62,383 nt of DNA from an uncultured Clostridia bacterium. Lineage in GTDB: Bacteria > Bacillota > Clostridia > Oscillospirales > Acutalibacteraceae. The stretch is taken from contig CANQGT010000011.1 of NCBI GenBank assembly GCA_947623505.1, forward strand, positions 1 through 62,383. Direction: 5' to 3'. Each line of letters opens with the position of its first letter. Positions within the stretch are counted from its first letter, which is position 1. A model generated the notes under the pieces. It was not told the DNA's origin, did no database searches, and saw only the letters and a program-made list of their open reading frames with translations. The translations under genes and the position numbers were made by a program. This document shows positions 8,413 to 14,521 of the stretch, piece by piece.

Positions 8413-8976
8413 TTAAACTCGATCATTAAGCTTTTTTATGAGCTTTGAATAGATGTTTTCGCAAAACCAAGGCTCCGTTGATTTTCGCATAACCTCGTCA
8501 AACGTGAGCCACGCGACGGAACTGTTTTCGCCCTCCCTCGCGGCAAGGCGTTCGCTCTCGTCGCCCTCAAGAAGATACGTGAAATTCAAATGCAAATGCG
8601 ACGAAACGTATTTGCCTCTCTTTATATGCCCCTCTACCGGCAGAACCTCAACGGAAAATATATCGTTGAAAACGGGTACGGCGGTTTTAACGCCGCTTTC
8701 CTCTTTTGCCTCGCGAATCGCAACGCCTAAAAGATCCGTCTCGCCGTCCGCGTGCCCTCCGAGCCACGCCCACGAATTGTAGATATTGTGAAACGCCATA
8801 AGGACTTTTGTGCGGGCTTTGTTCACAAGCCAAGCGGAAACGGTGATGTGAGCCGCGGCGCTTTCGCGTGTGAATATTTTGCCGTTATTTTCCATAAGCG
8901 CGAGGATAAGCGACTTGTCCTTTTCCTCCTGCTCGTTATACGGCGTATAGTTTTTCAGCGTTTCTGCCACGTTCAT
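8413..8976 (-). CDS. Nudix hydrolase
   Basis: The 187-residue protein has an intact Nudix box (GGHADGETDLLGVAIREAKEESGV, approximately residues 73-96), with the REAKEE core that binds the catalytic metal. Such enzymes hydrolyse nucleoside diphosphates linked to another moiety; the substrate cannot be read from the sequence. It lies upstream of rimM-trmD on the same strand, with 67 nt between, and interrupts the usual linkage of rimM to khpA-rpsP. Confidence 0.9.
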   Translation of the reverse strand: MNVAETLKNYTPYNEQEEKDKSLILALMENNGKIFTRESAAAHITVSAWLVNKARTKVLMAFHNIYNSWAWLGGHADGETDLLGVAIREAKEESGVKTAVPVFNDIFSVEVLPVEGHIKRGKYVSSHLHLNFTYLLEGDESERLAAREGENSSVAWLTFDEVMRKSTEPWFCENIYSKLIKKLNDRV

Positions 8977-9073
8977 ATTTTTCCCTTTTCTTTCGGATTT
9001 TTTCGTTTATAATATAATACAACAGGAATATAAAAAAATCAATTACCGGCAATTTTTGCCTTTTGACGCTAAT

Positions 9074-9907
9074 ATGAAAGAACTCATTTTTAAAAAAACA
9101 AAAAAGCGCTCGTTTCGCGATCCTGCCGCATACATAAAGGACGGTAGGATTTATCTGTTTTTCACTTTAGTTGAAAATCTTGACGACGGACAATATTTTT
9201 TCGTTGCCAAAAGCGAAAGCACTGATTTTGAAAATTGGAGCGAGCCCGTAATTTTAACAGAAAAAAACAGATACAAAAATTATTCGTCGCCGGGAAGCAT
9301 AGTGGAATACAAAGATGAATATTATTTGTGCGTACAATCCTACCCCAGAAGAAAGGGCGAAATTTACGGCAACGAAAATTCAAGAATATACATAATGAAA
9401 AGCCGTGATCTTAAAACGTGGGATAAGCCTCTGCTGTTAAGGGTGAAAGGAAATATAAAAAAATCAATGACCGGCAGAATGATAGATCCGTTTATACTTG
9501 ACGACGGCGATAAATTTATTTGCTTTTTCAAGCAAAACGGTGTTTCATTCAGCTTTTCGGAAGATATGAGGCATTGGCGGTTTATCGGAAACGCGCCATG
9601 CGGAGAAAATGTTTGCACCATAAAGGAACACGACGAATATTTTATTTTTAACTCTCCTGAAAACGGAATAAACATTCTTTCGACAAAAGACCTGAAAAAT
9701 TTTGAGGACAGGGGCACGTTTTATCTTGAACAAAACCGAAAGCCTTGGGCGTGCGACAGAATAACCGCTGGATTTGTTCTTGATATAAGTTCGCTGAATA
9801 TGCCGTATAAATACGCTATGTTTTATCACGGAGACGATGAAAAGGACTGCCTTTTCGGCGCTTCCCTCGCCGTTACTTTCGGAAACGAACTAACAAAATG
9901 GAAATAG
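9074..9907 (+). CDS. GH43-like five-bladed beta-propeller protein
   Basis: The 277-residue protein has FRDPAAYIKDGRIYLFF near the N-terminus, an IDPFILDDGDKFICFF segment in the middle and repeated ‘SxDxxxW’ strands (SRDLKTWDKP, SEDMRHWRFI, STKDLKNF), the layout of family 43/32-type glycosidases. The Asp of RDPA and of IDPF would be the base and pKa-modulating residues; a convincing catalytic Glu is less obvious, so activity is uncertain. There is no signal peptide. Neither the ATG at 9074 nor the in-frame TTG at 9056 has a clear ribosome site. It is the only plus-strand gene in this block and sits inside a normally contiguous translation operon. Confidence 0.72.
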   Translation: MKELIFKKTKKRSFRDPAAYIKDGRIYLFFTLVENLDDGQYFFVAKSESTDFENWSEPVILTEKNRYKNYSSPGSIVEYKDEYYLCVQSYPRRKGEIYGNENSRIYIMKSRDLKTWDKPLLLRVKGNIKKSMTGRMIDPFILDDGDKFICFFKQNGVSFSFSEDMRHWRFIGNAPCGENVCTIKEHDEYFIFNSPENGINILSTKDLKNFEDRGTFYLEQNRKPWACDRITAGFVLDISSLNMPYKYAMFYHGDDEKDCLFGASLAVTFGNELTKWK

Positions 9908-10035
9908 CTTTTTAAAATTTTTTGTGAGAGCATAAGTCTCCCACCTCACGCCGAGAAACGAAGATGCGAAAGGATTTTGAAACAGAGTCTAAAAACCGCT
10001 TTTTCTTACAATACGGCAATGATAAAAGAGAAGGC

Positions 10036-10073
10036 AAAAGCCGCCGAAATGCTGACGCATATCGGCGGCTTTT
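10036..10073. terminator. Terminator between khpA and the GH43-like gene
   Basis: A perfect 12-bp stem AAAAGCCGCCGA / TCGGCGGCTTTT has a 14-nt loop. Its T/A-flanked form allows action in both directions: after ylxM-ffh-rpsP-khpA (minus) and after the GH43-like gene (plus). The rest of 9908-10168 holds nothing else I recognise. Confidence 0.75.
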
Positions 10074-10168
10074 AACGCATTATTGTGCAAAAATTTTGTA
10101 TTAAAAAAATACTGCCTTATAGGCGCTCGGCTTTGAGCCCTTACTTTTTTTGAAATGATTGAAAAGAA

Positions 10169-10411
10169 TCAATCTATTTCAACCATGATTTTTTCATCGT
10201 TTCTTGTTGCCGCCGCACGCATAACCACGCGGATAGCCTTGGCAATTCTGCCCTGCTTTCCTATAACTCTGCCCATATCATCCTCAGCCACGTGAAGATG
10301 ATAAACGGTTATGCCCTCTTCGTTCGGTTCGTCAACATCTACTGAAACCGCATCGGGATCATTTACGAGCCCCTTTGTTATGGATATCAACAAATCTTTC
10401 AAAGAATACAC
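10169..10411 (-). CDS. khpA: KH-domain RNA-binding protein KhpA
   Basis: The 80-residue single KH-domain protein carries VIGKQGRIAKAIR, a variant of the GxxG RNA-binding loop. In Firmicutes KhpA partners with KhpB (Jag) and influences RNA metabolism and cell elongation. Its position immediately after rpsP is the conserved context. Length is full. Confidence 0.93.
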   Translation of the reverse strand: MYSLKDLLISITKGLVNDPDAVSVDVDEPNEEGITVYHLHVAEDDMGRVIGKQGRIAKAIRVVMRAAATRNDEKIMVEID

Positions 10412-10434
10412 CTCCGATTTGACCTTTCAAAAGA

Positions 10435-10677
10435 TCAAATAATACCTTCTTTTTTCAAAATGTCCTTAACGGTATCCGTGGGCTGAGCGCCGTTCGCAAT
10501 CCATTTCTTTGCTTTTTCGGCGTCGATTTTGATTTCGGCCGGATCTACCATCGTGTTGTAGGTGCCGATTTCCTCAATAAAACGCCCGTCGCGGGGAAAT
10601 CTTGAATCGGCTACTACCACGCGGTAGAAAGGAGCTTTTTTCGCGCCCATTCTGCGAAGTCTGATTTTTACTGCCAT
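10435..10677 (-). CDS. rpsP: 30S ribosomal protein S16
   Basis: S16 is needed for 30S assembly. The 80-residue protein begins [19 protein letters not shown], the family signature. The ATG at 10677 is chosen because a perfect GGAGGT lies upstream of it; an earlier in-frame codon would overlap that site. It is followed closely by khpA and preceded by ffh. Confidence 0.97.
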   Translation of the reverse strand: MAVKIRLRRMGAKKAPFYRVVVADSRFPRDGRFIEEIGTYNTMVDPAEIKIDAEKAKKWIANGAQPTDTVKDILKKEGII

Positions 10678-10746
10678 TTTTCGTACCTCCAAAAAATATG
10701 ATTATATCTACTAAACCATTTATACACTGAAATGGGTTAATACAAA

Positions 10747-12147
10747 TTAAAATCCGAAAGGATTGTTTTTTCCTCTGCCCGTCATTCCCATCATTTTCTG
10801 AGCCATTTCGGGATTCTGCCGCATCATACGCTGCATCTTTTTGCTCATTTTCGGGCCGCTTCGCCCGCCGAACTGGCTTATCATTTTCTTCATCTGCTTA
10901 TATTGGGAAAGGAGCTTGTTGACGTCCTCCACCTGCATACCGCAGCCTGCCGCGATGCGGCGCTTTCGCGACGGGTTAATGATATCGGGCTGAGCCCTTT
11001 CCTTTAATGTCATCGAATAGATTATCGCCTTGAATTTTACAAAGGCCTTTTCGTCTATATCGCTGTCCTTTATCTTATTGCCGATGCCCGGAATCATTTT
11101 GATTGTGTCTTTTATGCTGCCCATTCGCTCAAGCTGCTCAAACTGATCGAGCAAATCGTTGAGATCGAATTTGTTTTTGGCGAGCTTTCTTTCAAGCTCC
11201 GCCGCTTTCTTTTCATCAAGGCTCTGCTCCGCTCTTTCTATAAAAGACAAAACGTCGCCCATACCGAGTATTCTCGAAGCCATACGGTTCGGGTGAAAGC
11301 TTTCGAGATCGCCTAACTTTTCGCCCGTGCCGACAAACTTTATCGGCTTGCCCGTAACCGCTCTTACCGAAAGCGCCGCGCCGCCTCTCGTATCGCCGTC
11401 CAGCTTTGTGAGCACAACGCCGTCGATGCCGAGAGCGTCGTTAAAGCTCTTCGCGACGTTTACGGCGTCCTGCCCCGTCATAGCGTCTATAACGAGCAGT
11501 ATTTCATTGGGGTGAACGCTTGAGCGTATGTTACACAGCTCCTGCATAAGCTCCTCGTCTATATGCAATCGGCCCGCCGTGTCGAGAAAAACATAGTCGT
11601 AGCCGTGATCCCTCGCGTGCTTTACGGCCTCTTCCGCGATTTTTACCGGGCTTTCCGTTCCCATCTCGAAAACGGGAACGTCTATCTGTGCGCCGACGAC
11701 CTGAAGCTGCTTTATAGCCGCGGGGCGGTAAATATCGCAGGCGGCGAGCATCGGCCTGTGGCCTTCCTTTTTCAGTTTTAAAGCGATTTTTGCGCAATGG
11801 GTGGTTTTACCCGAACCCTGAAGCCCGCACATCATAACGACGGTGGGAGGGTGATTTGCCGTTGAGAGACGGCTCTCGGAGCCGCCCATCAGCTTTGTGA
11901 GCTCTTCGTTTACAATTTTAATGACCATCTGGCCGGGAGTGAGGGACTCCATAACGTCCTCGCCCACGGCTCTGTCTGTCACGCTCTTTGTAAAATCCTT
12001 TGCCACCTTATAGTTTACGTCGGCCTCCAAAAGGGCAAAGCGCACTTCGCGCATAGCCTCTTTTACGTCGGCCTCCGTTAATTTGCCTTTGGCACGGAGC
12101 TTTTTAAAGGAATTTTCAAGCCTTTCGGAAAGACCTTCAAACGCCAA
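10747..12147 (-). CDS. ffh: Signal recognition particle protein Ffh
   Basis: Ffh binds the SRP RNA and signal peptides and delivers ribosomes to FtsY at the membrane. The 466-residue protein has the N-domain, the GTPase G-domain (P-loop GLQGSGKTTHCAK near 106, DTAGR near 190, TKLDGD near 247) and the Met-rich M-domain (MQRMMRQNPEMAQKMMGM) that holds the signal peptide. It follows ylxM by about 20 nt. The SRP RNA gene was not found in the window. Confidence 0.98.
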   Translation of the reverse strand: MAFEGLSERLENSFKKLRAKGKLTEADVKEAMREVRFALLEADVNYKVAKDFTKSVTDRAVGEDVMESLTPGQMVIKIVNEELTKLMGGSESRLSTANHPPTVVMMCGLQGSGKTTHCAKIALKLKKEGHRPMLAACDIYRPAAIKQLQVVGAQIDVPVFEMGTESPVKIAEEAVKHARDHGYDYVFLDTAGRLHIDEELMQELCNIRSSVHPNEILLVIDAMTGQDAVNVAKSFNDALGIDGVVLTKLDGDTRGGAALSVRAVTGKPIKFVGTGEKLGDLESFHPNRMASRILGMGDVLSFIERAEQSLDEKKAAELERKLAKNKFDLNDLLDQFEQLERMGSIKDTIKMIPGIGNKIKDSDIDEKAFVKFKAIIYSMTLKERAQPDIINPSRKRRIAAGCGMQVEDVNKLLSQYKQMKKMISQFGGRSGPKMSKKMQRMMRQNPEMAQKMMGMTGRGKNNPFGF

Positions 12148-12168
12148 AATAAATCAACTCCCCCGCTT

Positions 12169-12531
12169 TTACTCGCCGAGCATATCGGCAAGCGTCTTTA
12201 TTTTTGCGGCATTGTAGGAAATCTCTTTTGAAAGGCCGTGGGTAAGATTGAAATCGTTGATTATCTCGGCGCATTCCTTGATTTCCTCAAGCCCCATTCT
12301 CATCTCGTTGAACCGCTTAGCGAGCCCCAGCCTGTTTTCCATATCGAAAAGCTGATTTTCCGCGCGCTTAATAGCGTCTCTTACGCCTTGGCGCGTTATG
12401 CCCTCGTTTTCCGCGATTTCGGATAGGGAAAGATCTTCGTCATAATAGTACTCAAGAAAATCGCGCTGCTTTTTCGTAAGCATTTCACCGTAAAAATCCA
12501 TCAAAAAAGATATTTCAAGATTTTTGGCCAT
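12169..12531 (-). CDS. ylxM: YlxM/p13 family SRP-associated protein
   Basis: The 120-residue protein has a sigma-70-region-4-like helix-turn-helix (LSLSEIAENEGITRQGVRDAIKR, about residues 33-56). YlxM proteins occur upstream of ffh in Firmicutes and, where studied, bind SRP RNA and modulate the Ffh GTPase. The predicted role follows from the family and the neighbour. GGGAGGG precedes the ATG. Confidence 0.92.
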   Translation of the reverse strand: MAKNLEISFLMDFYGEMLTKKQRDFLEYYYDEDLSLSEIAENEGITRQGVRDAIKRAENQLFDMENRLGLAKRFNEMRMGLEEIKECAEIINDFNLTHGLSKEISYNAAKIKTLADMLGE

Positions 12532-12553
12532 TATGATCCCTCCCGTAAAATCG

Positions 12554-12575
12554 TGTAAAGTATTTCATCTTTACA
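12554..12575. promoter_or_regulatory. Inverted repeat TGTAAAG-N8-CTTTACA in the ylxM leader
   Basis: A perfect 7-bp inverted repeat with an 8-bp centre lies about 10 bp beyond the -10 box on the transcribed side, the classical place for a repressor operator. The same arms with the same spacing occur upstream of clpC at 57549-57570. It could also act as an mRNA hairpin. Confidence 0.55.
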
Positions 12576-12584
12576 GCACAAATA

Positions 12585-12613
12585 ATTATACATACGCTTT
12601 GCCCCTAAGTCAA
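12585..12613 (-). promoter_or_regulatory. Sigma-A promoter of ylxM-ffh-rpsP-khpA
   Basis: On the minus strand, TTGACT, 17-bp spacer, TATAAT is a near-consensus promoter about 55 bp upstream of the ylxM start. Confidence 0.85.
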
Positions 12614-12722
12614 GGGAAAAGACGATAATTTTTTTTATAAAATTTACGAAAAATCTATTGACACAATTTGTTGTTCTTTTCTTTCCACAGTGACACAATA
12701 TAGGGTGCATCATAGAAAAGAT

Positions 12723-12752
12723 AAAGAAAACGGACGCTGCCCTGCGCCCGTT
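12723..12752 (-). terminator. Terminator of the CFI-box/Cys-rich operon
   Basis: On the minus strand, AACGGGCGC / GCGTCCGTT (12729-12752, one G-T pair) is followed by TTCTTT, 10 bp after the stop of the 47-residue gene. Confidence 0.7.
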
Positions 12753-12761
12753 CGTTTGTTT

Positions 12762-12905
12762 TTATGAATACCTTTTGTATATGTCACATTCCTGATAATT
12801 TGTACCGTTGTAATCGGTGCAGTAATTATCGTGCTTTGCTTCGCTTACGGTGTTTTTGCAAAGCTCGCATTTGTATTCCCCGTCTTTATAGTACGGACAC
12901 CACAT
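12762..12905 (-). CDS. Small Cys-rich protein (47 aa), unknown
   Basis: The short gene starts ATGTGGTGTCCGTAC, has AAAGGAGGGG placed correctly upstream, and encodes 47 residues ending in KRYS. Five cysteines (3, 13, 16, 29, 40), including a CELC pair, and several Tyr/Asp/Asn residues suggest a small metal-binding or disulfide-stabilised domain. There is no signal peptide. It lies 14 bp after the TPR/CFI-box gene and is followed at once by a terminator, so the two form an operon. I do not recognise a named family. The strong ribosome site, codon-like composition and bracketed position support a real gene. Confidence 0.72.
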   Translation of the reverse strand: MWCPYYKDGEYKCELCKNTVSEAKHDNYCTDYNGTNYQECDIYKRYS

Positions 12906-12919
12906 AGCCGCCCCTCCTT

Positions 12920-14032
12920 TCATTTATCCTCATAGGGCGTAGTTTCTACGCCTTTTTCAACAAGCTTGTCAACAAATGAATCCAACGGAGTTTTAAATAA
13001 TTTGTGAAACCATAAATAATCTCCAAACAGCCTCACAACTGTCGGGCTGATTGAATAATACAGCTTAATGAACGATCTTCCAAAAACATTTTCGGCAAGG
13101 GTATTATCCCTGAAGCGTCGAAGTGCCCATACTTGCGGGCAGTCATACGAACCGTAAACACAGGTTGCAACATAGCATCCGCCGCTACTGTTTTTGTTAG
13201 AAGAGGCAGACTTTTCTGATTCATTAATTATGTTTTCAGTTAAATTTCTTATTTCTTCATCGCTTATCATGTAGCCTAAATTCTTGGCTTTATTTAGATA
13301 TGCGATTGCTTTTTCTTTATTTCTGTATCCTGGTTCTTTAGCATAAATCATTCCAAGCTCATAAATAGCATTAATTATGCATTTATCCGAGAAAGTGTAT
13401 AGATTTGGATTTTGAGTTGATAAATCACACTCTGAAAGTTGCAGATAGCCTTCTAACGCTGTATCTATATCCTTATTTTTGCCCTCTCCCAAATAGGATA
13501 TATGGGCAATATAATAAATAGCATCTAAATAGGGAACACTGTTAAGGGCTGCTTTAAAATGGCTAATCGCTTCGGGAAAATTTTTTTGTACATAATAAAC
13601 CTTGCCAAGCTCTGTCTCTGCTTCGGCAATGAAGTTTTTTCTCATTGAAATAGTATTTGGAAATTTCGACATCTGCTGGGTTTGATATCTAATAAGAAAC
13701 TCATAATTATTAATAGCAAGATCATAAGATTTTAGATTTAGATAAGCGAGACCCAAATACACAATCGGACCAGGGGAAAGGTCTAAGAGAAAAGAATTAT
13801 TTTCGTCACGCATCCATGAATTCACATATTCAACTATTTTGTCATAATCACCCGCTTTAAAATACAGTCTCGGGAGATCAAAACGAACATTATAAACATC
13901 AAATTCATTAACAAGCCTCTCGCATATTTCGACAGCTTCAGCAAAATCACCGGCTTCTTCGCAAGTTTTCAGCTTTGCTTCAAGTTCTTCTACCAATTCT
14001 TTGTTCTGTTCAATCTTATCATTATCTGACAT
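12920..14032 (-). CDS. TPR protein with C-terminal CFI-box domain
   Basis: The 370-residue protein has an N-terminal helical region with several tetratricopeptide-like repeats (about 20-270; for example FAEAVEICERL, FPEAISHFKAALN, EKAIAYLNKAKNLGY). A C-terminal domain starts at GGCYVATCVYGSYDCPQVW, continues ALRRFRDNTLAENVFG, and ends in a hydrophobic stretch. This end matches the CFI-box C-terminal domain found on diverse bacterial proteins; its role is not established as far as I know. There is no signal peptide. The gene shares a promoter region with a divergent HTH regulator and is followed by the 47-residue Cys-rich gene. TPR repeats suggest protein binding; enzymatic activity is not evident. 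Confidence 0.82.
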   Translation of the reverse strand: MSDNDKIEQNKELVEELEAKLKTCEEAGDFAEAVEICERLVNEFDVYNVRFDLPRLYFKAGDYDKIVEYVNSWMRDENNSFLLDLSPGPIVYLGLAYLNLKSYDLAINNYEFLIRYQTQQMSKFPNTISMRKNFIAEAETELGKVYYVQKNFPEAISHFKAALNSVPYLDAIYYIAHISYLGEGKNKDIDTALEGYLQLSECDLSTQNPNLYTFSDKCIINAIYELGMIYAKEPGYRNKEKAIAYLNKAKNLGYMISDEEIRNLTENIINESEKSASSNKNSSGGCYVATCVYGSYDCPQVWALRRFRDNTLAENVFGRSFIKLYYSISPTVVRLFGDYLWFHKLFKTPLDSFVDKLVEKGVETTPYEDK

Positions 14033-14063
14033 ATTTCTTTCTCCTTTTTCATTTTATAACAAT

Positions 14064-14092
14064 ATTGTAGCCCGTTTACGGGCAATTGTCAA
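14064..14092 (-). promoter_or_regulatory. Consensus promoter of the TPR/CFI-box operon
   Basis: On the minus strand, TTGACA, 17-bp spacer, TACAAT is nearly perfect sigma-A sequence. The whole spacer start region is filled by the palindrome at 14070-14083, so a protein bound there would block this promoter. Confidence 0.8.
14070..14083. promoter_or_regulatory. Palindrome in a divergent promoter, putative operator
   Basis: GCCCGT-TT-ACGGGC has perfect 6-bp arms. It lies inside the spacer of the minus-strand promoter and immediately before the -35 of the plus-strand promoter. The neighbouring HTH protein is the obvious candidate ligand; this is inference. Confidence 0.55.
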
Positions 14093-14114
14093 TATATAAA
14101 CATCAAATTACAAT
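14086..14114 (+). promoter_or_regulatory. Promoter of the HTH regulator
   Basis: TTGTCA, 17-bp spacer, TACAAT lies 22 bp upstream of the ATG at 14137. Its -35 overlaps the -35 of the opposing promoter, so the two are interlocked. Confidence 0.75.
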
Positions 14115-14136
14115 AATAATTAAGGGAGTTGATTTG

Positions 14137-14343
14137 ATGATTGTTTTTGACAAACTGTGGAAAGCCCTTAAAGAAAGAAACATATCACAATACAAGCTCA
14201 TTAAAGAATACAAAATCAGCACGGGTCAGCTTGACCGACTGCGAAAAAACGAAAATGTGAATACTTACACCCTTAACACACTTTGCGAAATACTTGATTG
14301 TAAATTAGATGATATTGCCGAATATAAAAAGGAGACCGAATGA
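14137..14343 (+). CDS. Small Xre/YozG-type HTH regulator
   Basis: The 68-residue protein consists of one Cro/CI-type helix-turn-helix domain (FDKLWKALKERNISQYKLIK, then ISTGQLDRLRKNENVNTYTLNTLCEIL), as in short YozG-like regulators. The start is the ATG at 14137, preceded by AAGGGAG; the longer frame upstream overlaps the promoter. It is divergent from the TPR/CFI-box gene and shares its control region, so it probably represses itself and that operon. The terminator hairpin begins within its last codons. Confidence 0.88.
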   Translation: MIVFDKLWKALKERNISQYKLIKEYKISTGQLDRLRKNENVNTYTLNTLCEILDCKLDDIAEYKKETE

Positions 14344-14369
14344 AAATTACGCGGTCTCCTAAATTTTTG
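14330..14369 (+). terminator. Terminator overlapping the HTH gene end
   Basis: AGGAGACCG (14330-14338) pairs with CGGTCTCCT (14352-14360), followed by AAATTTTT. The stem includes the last codons and stop of the HTH gene. Confidence 0.75.
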
Positions 14370-14472
14370 CCGTTATTTTGTTTTCCCACACTAAGTGATA
14401 TTTAATTGAGGACAACACACCCTATCATCAACATTTGCCGACAGGTCTCTTCAAGGAAAAAGCTCGATTTTA

Positions 14473-14505
14473 CAAAAATATTGCTCTCTTGCGAGAGGGA
14501 GCAAT
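14473..14505 (-). terminator. Terminator of the corC-to-mutS2 operon
   Basis: On the minus strand, ATTGCTCCCTCTC pairs with GAGAGAGCAAT around a short loop (14480-14505), followed by ATTTTTG. It lies 17 bp after mutS2. Confidence 0.8.
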
Positions 14506-14521
14506 CGTAATTTATTAAGGA

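Noticed and set aside
12531-12713. 60-codon frame upstream of ylxM
   Set aside because: It runs across the consensus ylxM promoter and inverted repeat and has no ribosome site.
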